Shown: piece by piece, positions 24,257 to 33,040 of the stretch | Position numbering within the stretch: position 1 is the first letter of the stretch | How the letters are laid out: the number at the start of each line of letters is the position of its first letter | Assembly: GCA_049997955.1 (NCBI GenBank) | Contig: JAEBDY010000001.1 | Location: 744,001 to 808,000 of the forward strand | Source: Umezawaea sp049997955 | GTDB taxonomy: Bacteria > Actinomycetota > Actinomycetes > Mycobacteriales > Pseudonocardiaceae | Length of the DNA stretch: 64,000 bases | Reading direction: 5' to 3' | Position numbers and translations under genes: made by a program | Notes under the pieces: model-generated | Told to the model about the DNA's origin: nothing | What the model saw: only the letters and a program-made list of their open reading frames with translations | Databases searched by the model: none

Positions 24257-26674
24257 TCAGAGCTGGCTGAGGATGGTCGGGTCGGTGATCTCCGCGTCCT
24301 TGGCCAGGAGCAAGGCCTTGCTGAGGATGACGGCCAGCGTCCGGTCTCCTTCGAACGGCAGGTAGTCGCTGTGCGTCTCCGACTTCGGCACGATGCACAG
24401 GTACCGGTTGGCGGGCTCGATCATGATGTTGCCGGAACCGAGGTGGATCTTGTACGTGTTGCGGGTGCCCTTCACGTGCAGGAACCGGTCCTCGATGGTG
24501 CACTGGCCGCCGATCGCCAGCCGCGGCACCAACTTCGTCAACAGGTCGCGGCGGGTCTGGGCGGTCTGGTTCAGCTCGCCGAAGCCGTAGGACGACCAGT
24601 AGTCGCGGAACCGGCCGTCCGGACCGCCGTCCTGCCACGTCGGGTCGTTCCCGACGCTGGCGACGCCGACGAACAGGTCGACGTCCCGCAGCACTTCGCT
24701 GAGCACCAGCGCGGGCACGTCCGCCAGCGGGACCGGATCCACGCCGAGCGGGGCCGTGTACCCGCCGCCGCCGGCGTGGGCGTGGCTGTGCGGCGCGTCG
24801 ACCGGGTAGAACCGCACCTGGTCGGTGCGCAGCCGCAGGTAGCTGCCCGACTCCGTCGTGTCGACGCCGTACTCCTCGCCGTCGCCCTCGATCCAGTACT
24901 CGGCCCGCAGCCCCCACCCCGGCAGGTCGCGCGTGGCGGGCGGGTACGAGTCGTCCACGGCCAGCCGGAGCTTGTTGCGCCACCCGCGGATCGCGGCGAG
25001 CGAGTGGAACTGGTGCTGCCGCAGGACGTGCGCCGCGAACCGGTTCGAGTAGACGCGGGTGGTCCGCTCCGCGTCCGTCAGCAGGTACACCTCGCGGTGG
25101 GCCTGCTTGAACGGCTGCGTGATCCCGTGCCGCTCCAGCCAGTCGCGCCACGCGACGACCTCGGCGGTCTCCTTGCCGATGGGGTGCCACAACTCCACCA
25201 CGCCGCCGGCAGGCACAGGGTTCCCCGCCAGGTCGCGCAGTTCGCCGTCGGCGAAGCCGCACGCGACCCCGTCGACCGTCCACAGCAGACGGCGGGCGAT
25301 CGTGCCGACCATCGGGTGGTCGAGGTACCGCTCGCGCCACGCCCCGAAAGCCCACGTGCGCTGCGCCAGGAACTGCCGGTCGAGCCGTTCCGCCTGCGCC
25401 GTCAGCATCTTGTCGAGGTCCTTGACCGACGCCTTGAGCTCCTTCAGCTCTTCGGCGTGGTCGCGCTTCACCGCGGCCGGGACGCTCTTGACCGGCTTGC
25501 CCGCCGCCGACCGCCACGACAGCACGGCCTTGGGGCCCTGCACGGCCAGCACGGCGGTCGTCTCGCCCAGTTCGACCACCGCCCGCCCGACCTCCGTCAG
25601 GCCGTACGCGGGCACGGCCAGCTCCTCGATCTCCGCGCGGCTCAGCCCGAGCGCCGCGGCCTTCGCCTCCAGCCCCGCGTCGAGGAGCTTCAACGTCCCC
25701 TTGAACGTCACCCGCGTGGCGAGCCGGGCCAGTTCGGCGAGCACCGCTTCGCCGTCGAGCCGCGTCAGCGCCACCACGCACGCGTTCGCGACCTTCGGGT
25801 TGCGGGGCCCGATGCCGGCGACCTTGCGCAGCGACGTCTCGACCAGCGCGCCCAGCGCGCGAGCCGTGCCGGTGTGCGGCGGCAGGAACGACAGCAGCCA
25901 CGCCAGCCCGCGCACCGCGTTCGCGTTGTACGGGTCGAACGCGTCGTTCATGTCCGGCCCGTAGGGGGAGCGCTCCAGCACGAGCGTCCTGGGCTTGCCG
26001 ACCAGCGCGAGCCACGGCAGCACGGTGGCGCGCACCGCGTCCTCGCCGATCTCGGCGATCAGCTCCCGCCCGCTCGCCTCCCACTTGGCGTTCGGCTTCG
26101 CCGCCGTGGCCGTGGTCGCGTGCGCCACCAGCCGCCGCCACGGCTCACCGAGCGCGGGCAGGTCCTCCAGCACCTGGTCCGACCACCGCTCGCCGACGTT
26201 CAGCACCGGTTCGGTGAACCCCTTCGCCAGCTCCACGGTGTTGTCGAACCGGTAGTTCTCGGTGGCCGCCCGCCGGATCACGGCGATGACGGCCGGGCTC
26301 AGCTCGCGCCCGGCCGCGAGTTCCGCGGTCGCGATCGCGGCGGTGCCGTGGCCGTGCCAGAAGGACGCGAACCGCGCCCGCGTCGCCAGCGCGTCCCGGC
26401 GCTCCGCCACGAGGACCTGGTCCGGCAGGCCGTCCGAGATGAACGCCACCAGCACCAGCAGCGAGGACCGCCGGTCGCCGGTGGACCTGGCGTGCTCGGC
26501 GGCGCACAGGTCCGCCAACCGCCGCCGCGCCGCCTCCGGCAGGGCTCGGAGCGAGGTGATGACACCCGCGAGGTGACGGCCCCAGTTGTAGTGCGAGTTG
26601 ACTACCCCGCGCAGCACGCTGTCGAGCACGGCGGGCATGTCGTCGGCCGCGATGGCCTTCTCGACGTCCTTCAT
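24257..26674 (-). CDS. DUF4132-domain protein (MolR/YehI-like)
   Basis: 805 aa from ATG 26672-26674. The N-terminal two thirds is helical and repeat-like (many LA/AL-rich helices, about 1-420), followed by the DUF4132 region (FLAQRTWAFGAWRERYLDHPMVGTIARRLLWTVDG, about 440-600), with YLLTDAERTTRVYSNRFAAHVLRQHQFHSLAAIRGW. The C-terminal module has SYGFGELNQTAQTRRDLLTKLVPRLAIG and GTRNTYKIHLGSGNIMIEPANRYLCIVP. E. coli MolR and YehI belong to the family; molecular function is not established. The start overlaps the stop of the upstream Gly-Gly protein (TGATG), so the two are made together. Confidence 0.85.
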   Translation of the reverse strand: MKDVEKAIAADDMPAVLDSVLRGVVNSHYNWGRHLAGVITSLRALPEAARRRLADLCAAEHARSTGDRRSSLLVLVAFISDGLPDQVLVAERRDALATRARFASFWHGHGTAAIATAELAAGRELSPAVIAVIRRAATENYRFDNTVELAKGFTEPVLNVGERWSDQVLEDLPALGEPWRRLVAHATTATAAKPNAKWEASGRELIAEIGEDAVRATVLPWLALVGKPRTLVLERSPYGPDMNDAFDPYNANAVRGLAWLLSFLPPHTGTARALGALVETSLRKVAGIGPRNPKVANACVVALTRLDGEAVLAELARLATRVTFKGTLKLLDAGLEAKAAALGLSRAEIEELAVPAYGLTEVGRAVVELGETTAVLAVQGPKAVLSWRSAAGKPVKSVPAAVKRDHAEELKELKASVKDLDKMLTAQAERLDRQFLAQRTWAFGAWRERYLDHPMVGTIARRLLWTVDGVACGFADGELRDLAGNPVPAGGVVELWHPIGKETAEVVAWRDWLERHGITQPFKQAHREVYLLTDAERTTRVYSNRFAAHVLRQHQFHSLAAIRGWRNKLRLAVDDSYPPATRDLPGWGLRAEYWIEGDGEEYGVDTTESGSYLRLRTDQVRFYPVDAPHSHAHAGGGGYTAPLGVDPVPLADVPALVLSEVLRDVDLFVGVASVGNDPTWQDGGPDGRFRDYWSSYGFGELNQTAQTRRDLLTKLVPRLAIGGQCTIEDRFLHVKGTRNTYKIHLGSGNIMIEPANRYLCIVPKSETHSDYLPFEGDRTLAVILSKALLLAKDAEITDPTILSQL

Positions 26675-27066
26675 CAGCCACCCACCAGCGCGACGAGCTT
26701 GAGGAACGTGACCTCGACGCCGAGCGGCAGCTCGACCACGTCGTCCAGCTCCTCGACCTGCCGGTCGCCGACCAGCACGACGAACCCGTTGCGCCCGAAC
26801 GCCTCCAGCGCCAGCGCCGTCTGCTTCTCCGGGTCGATCCGCCGGTGCTCCCGCAGCCGGAACCCGTTCAGCTCCGCCTCGGCGTCCGTCGGCCGCACGA
26901 GCCCGCGGAACACCACGCCCGACCGCGCGTTGAACTCCGCGACCTCCTGGAACACCCGCCGCCGGATGACCTCGCGCAGCGGCAGCCGCTCCTCCGCCAC
27001 GTCGAGCATCCACTGGTCGGTCGTCGTCCCGGATGTCGTCTCGTCGACGACCGTCACTCTCGCCAT
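26674..27066 (-). CDS. Putative beta-grasp (MoaD/ubiquitin-like) protein with C-terminal Gly-Gly
   Basis: 130 aa from ATG 27066. It opens with two predicted strands (ARVTVVDETTSG and DQWMLDVAEE), a helix (LPLREVIRRRVFQEVAEFNA), and an insert FRGLVRPTDAEAELNGFRL. It then has a late-strand block NGFVVLVGDRQVEELDDVVELPLGVEVTFLKLVALVGG ending exactly at Gly129-Gly130 before the stop. The ending resembles MoaD/ThiS (DEVxFxxxVxGG). I recall similar uncharacterised proteins beside DUF4132 genes in other bacteria. The fold is inferred from sequence pattern only. No E1/MoeB-like gene is nearby. The stop overlaps the DUF4132 start by one base. Confidence 0.7.
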   Translation of the reverse strand: MARVTVVDETTSGTTTDQWMLDVAEERLPLREVIRRRVFQEVAEFNARSGVVFRGLVRPTDAEAELNGFRLREHRRIDPEKQTALALEAFGRNGFVVLVGDRQVEELDDVVELPLGVEVTFLKLVALVGG

Positions 27067-27138
27067 GCCGACAGGGTAAAGAAGGGGTCCGACAAAAACC
27101 GGACTCAACAAATCCCGCCACCCGCGCGTTGGAGGGGC

Positions 27139-27636
27139 ATGAGCCGAAGTTTCGAGGACTTCGCGGCTGACGAGGTCACTCCCATGCTCCGCTACGCGAC
27201 GGTCCTGACCTGCGACGCGCAGTTGGCGCAGGACGTGGTCCAGGAGTGCCTGCTCCGGGCGCAGCAGAGGTGGCAGCGCATCGGTGAGCTGGACGCGCCC
27301 GCGGCCTACGTGAAACGGATGATCACCAACGAGTACCTGTCGTGGCGGCGGCGCAGGGCGGCCAAGGACGTCGCCATGTCCCACGCCGCGCTCGACGCGG
27401 TCGGCGCCACGACCGCCGACGCCGTTGGCCGCTACGACGAGCGCGACGCCATGCTGCGCCGCATCGCCGTGCTGCCGCGCAAGCAGCGCGCGGCCGTGGT
27501 GCTCCGCTACTACGACGGGTTCGACGACGACGAGATCGCCGACGTGCTCGGCTGCGCCGCCGTGACCGTCCGCAGCCACATCTCCCGCGCGCTCACGACG
27601 CTGCGCGCCGCCGACAAGCTGGAGGAGGCCCGATGA
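27139..27636 (+). CDS. ECF sigma factor, SigE-like actinobacterial family
   Basis: 165 aa from ATG 27139 with GGAGGGG directly upstream. Region 2: MLRYATVLTCDAQLAQDVVQECLLRAQQRW, YVKRMITNEYLSWRRRR. Region 4: LPRKQRAAVVLRYYDGFDDDEIADVLGCAAVTVRSHISRAL. Matches the SigE family of short ECF factors. Divergent from the Gly-Gly/DUF4132 pair with 72 bp between starts. The stop overlaps the next gene (ATGA). Confidence 0.93.
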   Translation: MSRSFEDFAADEVTPMLRYATVLTCDAQLAQDVVQECLLRAQQRWQRIGELDAPAAYVKRMITNEYLSWRRRRAAKDVAMSHAALDAVGATTADAVGRYDERDAMLRRIAVLPRKQRAAVVLRYYDGFDDDEIADVLGCAAVTVRSHISRALTTLRAADKLEEAR

Positions 27637-28562
27637 ACACCGAAGACCTGATCCGCGAGGCCCTCCAGCGCCAGGCCGACCGCGCCCCCGCTCCCGGTCG
27701 GGTGCTGGCGTCCCTGCACCGCCCGCCGAGGCGCAGACGAGCGCTCGTGCTGGTGGCCGCGGCCGTCGTCGGCGTGCTGATCGTCGCCGGAGGAGCCTTC
27801 GCCCTGCGACAGAACCTGGCCGAACCCCCGCCACCCGCGGCACCCCCGTTCCCGGTCGGGTACGCGCCGGGCTGGCTGCCTGACGGCTACTCCGAGCAGG
27901 CCCGCAACTACCACCCGGACGGCTCTGTCAGCCGCACCTGGATGGGGGAGCCCTTGACCCCTGAGCTGGATCCCTCGGCCTGGGCGGGGCCCTGGGTGGC
28001 GATGACCTACTGGCGGTACCGGGACGACCTCGTGCCGGACGACGTGGTCGGCGGTCTCACGGGCGAACTCTCCGTCAACGAGGAAAACGGGTCGACCGCG
28101 TTCACCTGGCTGCCGGACCCGGCGGGCCGCGCCGCGGTGTCCGTGATCGTGGACCGGATGCCGGACGACCAGGCCGTGCTGGAGCAGGTGGTCCGGTCGG
28201 TGAGGGCGGACCCGGTCACCTCGCCGGTCCCGTTGCTGGTGGGATCCGGGTGGCACGCCGTGCTCGGCACACCGGACGACTGGCGCGTCGAAGTGTCCGA
28301 CGGCCAGTGGGAGGGCCTGTCGTTCACCGCAGCGCTGGGTTCGCAGCGGCCCTTCCTGAAGGGTGAGCCCACCGTCGTCCGCGGGATGCGGGCAGTCGTG
28401 GGCGGGTACGGCGTGGCCGTCCAACTGGCGCCCGACCGGTGGTTCAGCGTCCGCCCGAACTCGGACAGGAGTGGTGCGATCCCCGCCGACCGGCTGATCG
28501 CCATCGCGAACTCCGCGCGGATCGATCTCTACCCGGACATGTCCTGGCTCGGCAGGCGCTGA
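27633..28562 (+). CDS. Membrane-anchored protein coupled to the sigma factor (putative anti-sigma factor)
   Basis: 309 aa. A cytosolic N-terminal 35 residues (EDLIREALQRQADRAPAPGR), one transmembrane helix (about 38-60), a proline-rich stretch, and a large exported domain with YAPGWLPDGYSEQARNY and many Trp residues. The topology and ATGA coupling to the ECF gene suggest an anti-sigma factor sensing an envelope signal. No zinc-binding ZAS motif is present. Function otherwise unrecognised. Confidence 0.75.
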   Translation: MNTEDLIREALQRQADRAPAPGRVLASLHRPPRRRRALVLVAAAVVGVLIVAGGAFALRQNLAEPPPPAAPPFPVGYAPGWLPDGYSEQARNYHPDGSVSRTWMGEPLTPELDPSAWAGPWVAMTYWRYRDDLVPDDVVGGLTGELSVNEENGSTAFTWLPDPAGRAAVSVIVDRMPDDQAVLEQVVRSVRADPVTSPVPLLVGSGWHAVLGTPDDWRVEVSDGQWEGLSFTAALGSQRPFLKGEPTVVRGMRAVVGGYGVAVQLAPDRWFSVRPNSDRSGAIPADRLIAIANSARIDLYPDMSWLGRR

Positions 28563-28567
28563 TCTTC

Positions 28568-28604
28568 GACGTGCCGGGGCCCTGAGGGGTGGTCCCGGCA
28601 CGTC
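28568..28604 (+). terminator. Terminator after the sigma/anti-sigma operon
   Basis: GACGTGCCGGG (28568-28578) pairs with CCCGGCACGTC (28594-28604). It separates this pair from hutH. Confidence 0.85.
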
Positions 28605-28696
28605 GGACCCACCTCAACGAGGTGATGTCTGGGATGCCAGACGGAGTCGCCCGGTCCGGGGTCGTGGAAACGGCCTCGGGGGGTTGTGATGGGCAC

Positions 28697-30205
28697 ATGG
28701 TGCAACCCGTGCAGCTGGGTCCGAAGCCGCTGACCCGCGAGGACGTGCAGGCCGTCGCCCGACACGGCGTGCCGGTGGAGGTCCCGGAGGCCACCAGGGA
28801 GCTGGTGGCGTCGGCCAGGGCGCACATCGAGCGGCTCGCCACCGCGGAGGAGCCGACGTACGGCGTGTCCACGGGCTTCGGGGCGCTCGCCGTCCGGCAC
28901 ATCCCGCCGGACCGGCGGACGGCGTTGCAGCGGTCGCTGATCCGGTCGCACGCGGCCGGGGCGGGGCCGGAGGTCGAGCGGGAGGTCGTGCGCGCGCTCC
29001 AGCTGCTGCGGTTGCGGACGTTGTCCACCGGCCACACCGGCGTGCGGCCCGTGACGGTCGACGCGATGGCCGCGATGCTGAACGCCGGGATCACGCCCGT
29101 CGTGCACGAGTACGGCTCGCTGGGCTGCTCCGGTGACCTGGCGCCGCTGTCCGCCGCCGCGCTCGCCCTGATGGGCGAGGGCATGGTGCGCGATTCGGAA
29201 GGCACCCTGGTCGAGGCCGGTGTCGCGCTGCGCAAGGCAGGCATCGAGCCCGTCGTGCTGGCCGAGAAGGAGGGGCTGGCGCTGATCAACGGCACCGACG
29301 GCATGCTCGGCATGCTGGTGCTGGCGATCAGCGACCTGCACGCCCTGCTGGACCTGGCGGACCTCACGGCCGCGATGAGCGTCGAGGCGCTGCTGGGCAC
29401 GGACCGGGTGTTCGCCGCCGACCTGCACGCCCTGCGCCCGCATCCGGGCCAGTCGGCGTCGGCCGCGCGGATGGCCGCGCTGCTCGACGGCTCGGAGATC
29501 ATGGAGAGCCACCGCGGCCCGGACTGCACCCGCGTGCAGGACGCGTACTCGCTGCGCTGCTCGCCGCAGGTGCACGGCGCCGCCCGCGACACCGTCGCCT
29601 ACGCCGAGGTCGTGGCGGACCGCGAACTCGCGAGCGTGATCGACAACCCCGTCGTGCTGGCCGACGGCCGGGTCGAGTCGAACGGCAACTTCCACGGCGC
29701 TCCGGTCGCCTACGTGCTGGACTTCCTGGCCATCCCGGTCGCGGACGTCGCCAGCATCGCCGAGCGCCGCACCGACCGGATGCTGGACGTGAACCGGTCG
29801 CACGGCCTGCCGCCGTTCCTCGCCGACGACCCCGGCGTCGACTCCGGCCACATGATCGCCCAGTACACGCAGGCCGCGATCGTGTCCGAGCTGAAGCGCC
29901 TGGCCGCGCCCGCGTCCGTCGACTCGATCCCGAGTTCGGCGATGCAGGAGGACCACGTGTCCATGGGCTGGGCCGCCGCCCGCAAGCTGCGCAAGGCGGT
30001 CGACGGGCTCACCACCGTGCTCGCGATCGAACTCCTCACCGCCGCCCGCGCGCTGGACCTGCGCGCGCCGCTCAAGCCCGCGCCCGCCACCGCGGCGGCC
30101 GTGGCGAAGCTCCGCGAGACCGTCCAGGGTCCAGGCCCGGACCGGCACCTCGCGCCCGAAATCGCGGCCGCTGAAACTTTGATTCGAAGTGGAGCCCTCC
30201 GTTGA
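28697..30205 (+). CDS. hutH: Histidine ammonia-lyase HutH
   Basis: 502 aa from ATG 28697. Converts L-histidine to trans-urocanate and ammonia, step 1 of the hut pathway. N-terminal YGVSTGFGALA and RSLIRSHAAG are typical. The MIO-forming triad is Cys144-Ser145-Gly146 (GSLGCSGDLAPL) instead of the textbook Ala-Ser-Gly. Later conserved blocks: KEGLALINGTDGMLGMLVLA, QDAYSLRCSPQVHGA, DNPVVLADGRVESNGNFHG and SAMQEDHVSMGWAAARKL. Overlaps hutU by 4 nt (TTGA). Confidence 0.96.
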   Translation: MVQPVQLGPKPLTREDVQAVARHGVPVEVPEATRELVASARAHIERLATAEEPTYGVSTGFGALAVRHIPPDRRTALQRSLIRSHAAGAGPEVEREVVRALQLLRLRTLSTGHTGVRPVTVDAMAAMLNAGITPVVHEYGSLGCSGDLAPLSAAALALMGEGMVRDSEGTLVEAGVALRKAGIEPVVLAEKEGLALINGTDGMLGMLVLAISDLHALLDLADLTAAMSVEALLGTDRVFAADLHALRPHPGQSASAARMAALLDGSEIMESHRGPDCTRVQDAYSLRCSPQVHGAARDTVAYAEVVADRELASVIDNPVVLADGRVESNGNFHGAPVAYVLDFLAIPVADVASIAERRTDRMLDVNRSHGLPPFLADDPGVDSGHMIAQYTQAAIVSELKRLAAPASVDSIPSSAMQEDHVSMGWAAARKLRKAVDGLTTVLAIELLTAARALDLRAPLKPAPATAAAVAKLRETVQGPGPDRHLAPEIAAAETLIRSGALR

Positions 30206-31869
30206 GCAACGAGAACAGCGTCCAATCCATCCGGGCAGCTCGCGGCCTGGAACTGACCGCCAAGAGCTGGTCCACCGAGGCCGCGCTGAGGATGTTCCAC
30301 AACAACCTCGACCCCGACGTCGCCGAGCGCCCCGAGGACCTCGTGGTCTACGGCGGCACCGGCAAGGCCGCGCGCGACTGGCCGAGCTTCCACGCGATCA
30401 CGCGGGAGCTGGAGAACCTGGCTGACGACGAGACGCTGCTGGTCCAGTCCGGCCGTCCGGTCGGGGTCATGCGCACCCACGAGTGGGCGCCGCGCGTGCT
30501 GATCGCGAACTCCAACCTCGTGCCGGACTGGGCGAACTGGCCCGAGTTCCGCAGGCTGGAGGCCGCGGGTCTGACCATGTACGGCCAGATGACCGCCGGT
30601 TCGTGGATCTACATCGGCACCCAGGGCATCCTCCAGGGCACCTACGAGACCTTCGGCGCGGTGGCGGACAAGCGCTTCGACGGCACCCTGCGCGGCACCC
30701 TCACGGTGACCGCCGGTCTCGGCGGCATGGGCGGCGCGCAGCCGTTGGCCGTCACGATGAACGAGGGCGTGGCCCTCTGCGTCGACGTCGACCCGCACCG
30801 CGTGCAGCGCCGTCTGGAGACCCGGTACCTGGACGAGGTCGCCGACGACCTGGACGACGCCATCGCGCGGGTGTTGGCGGCCAAGGCCTCCGGCACGCCG
30901 CTGTCCGTCGGTGTCGTGGGCAACGCGGCCGAGGTGCTGCCGGAGCTGTTGCGCCGCGACGTGGACGTCGACATCGTCACCGACCAGACCTCCGCGCACG
31001 ACCCGCTGGCGTACCTGCCGGTCGGGGTGGCGCTGGAGGACTGGCAGGACTACGCGGCCACCAAGCCGGAGGAGTTCACCGACCGCGCCCGCACGTCGAT
31101 GGCCGCGCACGTCGAGGCCATGGTCGGGTTCCTCGACCGCGGCGCCGAGGTGTTCGACTACGGCAACTCGATCCGCGGCGAGGCCAAGACCGGCGGCTGC
31201 GAGCGGGCGTTCGACTTCCCCGGTTTCGTGCCCGCCTACATCCGGCCGCTGTTCTGCGAGGGCAGGGGCCCGTTCCGCTGGGCCGCGCTGTCCGGCGACC
31301 CGGAGGACATCGCCAAGACCGACAAGGCGATCCTGGAGCTGTTCCCGGACAACGAGAAGCTGGCCCGCTGGATCAAGATGGCCGGTGAGCGCGTCGAGTT
31401 CCAGGGCCTGCCCGCCCGGATCTGCTGGCTGGGCTACGGCGAACGCCACCTCGCGGGCCTCAAGTTCAACGAGATGGTCGCGAGCGGCGAACTGTCCGCG
31501 CCGATCGTGATCGGCCGCGACCACCTCGACTGCGGCTCCGTGGCCTCGCCGTACCGGGAGACCGAGGCCATGGCCGACGGCTCCGACGCCATCGCGGACT
31601 GGCCGCTGCTCAACGCCATGGTGAACACCGCCTCCGGCGCGACCTGGGTGTCCATCCACCACGGCGGCGGGGTCGGCATCGGCCGGTCCATCCACGCGGG
31701 CCAGGTCACCGTGGCCGACGGGACCGCGTTGGCGGCGCAGAAGATCGAGCGCGTGCTGACCAACGACCCCGGCATGGGCGTGCTGCGGCACGTCGACGCC
31801 GGGTACGACCGGGCCTCCGAGGTCGCCGACGAGCGGGGCGTGCGCATCCCCATGTCGACCCATGAGTGA
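30202..31869 (+). CDS. hutU: Urocanate hydratase HutU
   Basis: 555 aa from TTG 30202, with GGAG 8 nt upstream. Converts urocanate to 4-imidazolone-5-propionate with tightly bound NAD+. Family blocks: VYGGTGKAARDW, LLVQSGRPVGVMRTHEWAPRVLIANSN, MYGQMTAGSWIYIGTQGILQGTYETF, the NAD-binding VTAGLGGMGGAQPLA, YVPA-like FVPAYIRPLFCEGRGPFRWAALSGDPEDI and HHGGGVGIGRSIHAGQV. Overlaps hutH by 4 nt and the amidohydrolase by 8 nt. Confidence 0.97.
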   Translation: MSNENSVQSIRAARGLELTAKSWSTEAALRMFHNNLDPDVAERPEDLVVYGGTGKAARDWPSFHAITRELENLADDETLLVQSGRPVGVMRTHEWAPRVLIANSNLVPDWANWPEFRRLEAAGLTMYGQMTAGSWIYIGTQGILQGTYETFGAVADKRFDGTLRGTLTVTAGLGGMGGAQPLAVTMNEGVALCVDVDPHRVQRRLETRYLDEVADDLDDAIARVLAAKASGTPLSVGVVGNAAEVLPELLRRDVDVDIVTDQTSAHDPLAYLPVGVALEDWQDYAATKPEEFTDRARTSMAAHVEAMVGFLDRGAEVFDYGNSIRGEAKTGGCERAFDFPGFVPAYIRPLFCEGRGPFRWAALSGDPEDIAKTDKAILELFPDNEKLARWIKMAGERVEFQGLPARICWLGYGERHLAGLKFNEMVASGELSAPIVIGRDHLDCGSVASPYRETEAMADGSDAIADWPLLNAMVNTASGATWVSIHHGGGVGIGRSIHAGQVTVADGTALAAQKIERVLTNDPGMGVLRHVDAGYDRASEVADERGVRIPMSTHE

Positions 31870-33040
31870 CCTGCTCGCCGACATCGCCGATGTCGGCCGG
31901 GACGCCAAGCGCGGCGGGTACTCCCGCCACGCCTTCGCGCCCGCGGAACTGGAGCTGCGCCAGTGGTTCACCGCCGAGGCGGCCAAGCGCGGCCTGGACG
32001 TGCGGGCGGACCGCAACGGCAACCTGTGGGCGTGGTGGGGCAAGCCCGGCCGCGACGCGGTCGTGACCGGCAGCCACCTGGACTCGGTGCCCGGCGGTGG
32101 GGCGTTCGACGGGCCCCTGGGTGTCGTGTCGGCGTTGCAGGCCGTGGACGTTTTGCAGGCCAAGGGGTTCATCCCCACCCGGCCGTTCGCGGTCGTGGTG
32201 TTCGCCGAGGAGGAAGGGGGTCGCTTCGGCGTGGCCTGCCTGGGTTCCAGGCTGATGACGGGTGCGATTTCGCCGCAGGCCGCGTGCAAGCTGACCGACC
32301 CGGACGGCGTGACCTTCGGCGAGGCCGCGCACAGGGCGGGCTTCGACCCGTTGCGGATGGGCAAGGACGAGCGGGCGCTGTCGATGATCGGCGACTTCGT
32401 GGAGCTGCACGTCGAGCAGGGGAGGGGCTTGGACGTCCCTGTCGGCGTGGCGTCCTCCATCCTGGCGCACGGGCGGTGGCGGTTCAGCTTCACCGGCGAG
32501 GGCAACCACGCGGGCGCGACGCTGATCGAGGACCGCCGCGACCCGATGCTCCCGGCGTCGCAGATGGTCCTCGCCGCTCGGCGGGCCGCCACCGGCGGCG
32601 CACGGGCGACCGTGGGCCGGTTGATCCCGAACCCCGGTGGCACCAACGTGATCGCGTCCTCGGTCGACGTCTGGCTGGACGCGCGCGCCGAGGAGGACTC
32701 GCGGACCCGCGAGGTCGTCGCCGAGATCACGGCGGCGGCCGAGCAGGCGGCCCGCGACGAGGGTTGTGCGCTCAAGGTCACCGAGGAGTCGTACGGCGAC
32801 ACCGTGCACTTCGACCCCGAACTGCGCGATTCCCTCGCCGCCGTCCTGGGCGGCGTGCCCGCTCTCCCGACCGGTGCGGGCCACGACGCGGGCATCCTCG
32901 CGGCCCACGCCCGGACCGCGATGCTGTTCGTGCGCAACCCCACCGGCATCAGCCACGCGCCGGAGGAGTTCGCATCGTCGGACGACTGCGCCGCCGGTGT
33001 CGTGGCGCTGGCGACGACCCTGGAGCACCTGGCGACGTGA
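31862..33040 (+). CDS. M20 amidohydrolase (allantoate amidohydrolase/N-carbamoylase-like), probable N-formylglutamate hydrolase
   Basis: 392 aa from ATG 31862. Di-metal M20 features: GSHLDSVPGGGAFDGPLGVV, FAEEEGGRFGVACLGS, ELHVEQGRGL, a dimerisation lid, and C-terminal GAGHDAGILA / PTGISHAPEEF. By similarity it would be called an allantoate amidohydrolase or N-carbamoyl-amino-acid hydrolase. Its place between hutU and hutF, with overlaps on both sides and no HutG in the operon, argues it hydrolyses N-formylglutamate (the HutF product) to glutamate and formate. That assignment is inference. Confidence 0.85.
   Translation: MSDLLADIADVGRDAKRGGYSRHAFAPAELELRQWFTAEAAKRGLDVRADRNGNLWAWWGKPGRDAVVTGSHLDSVPGGGAFDGPLGVVSALQAVDVLQAKGFIPTRPFAVVVFAEEEGGRFGVACLGSRLMTGAISPQAACKLTDPDGVTFGEAAHRAGFDPLRMGKDERALSMIGDFVELHVEQGRGLDVPVGVASSILAHGRWRFSFTGEGNHAGATLIEDRRDPMLPASQMVLAARRAATGGARATVGRLIPNPGGTNVIASSVDVWLDARAEEDSRTREVVAEITAAAEQAARDEGCALKVTEESYGDTVHFDPELRDSLAAVLGGVPALPTGAGHDAGILAAHARTAMLFVRNPTGISHAPEEFASSDDCAAGVVALATTLEHLAT

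Noticed and set aside
23309..27079. Long open frame antisense to the SDR and DUF4132 genes
   Set aside because: No recognisable domain, and conserved families lie on the opposite strand.
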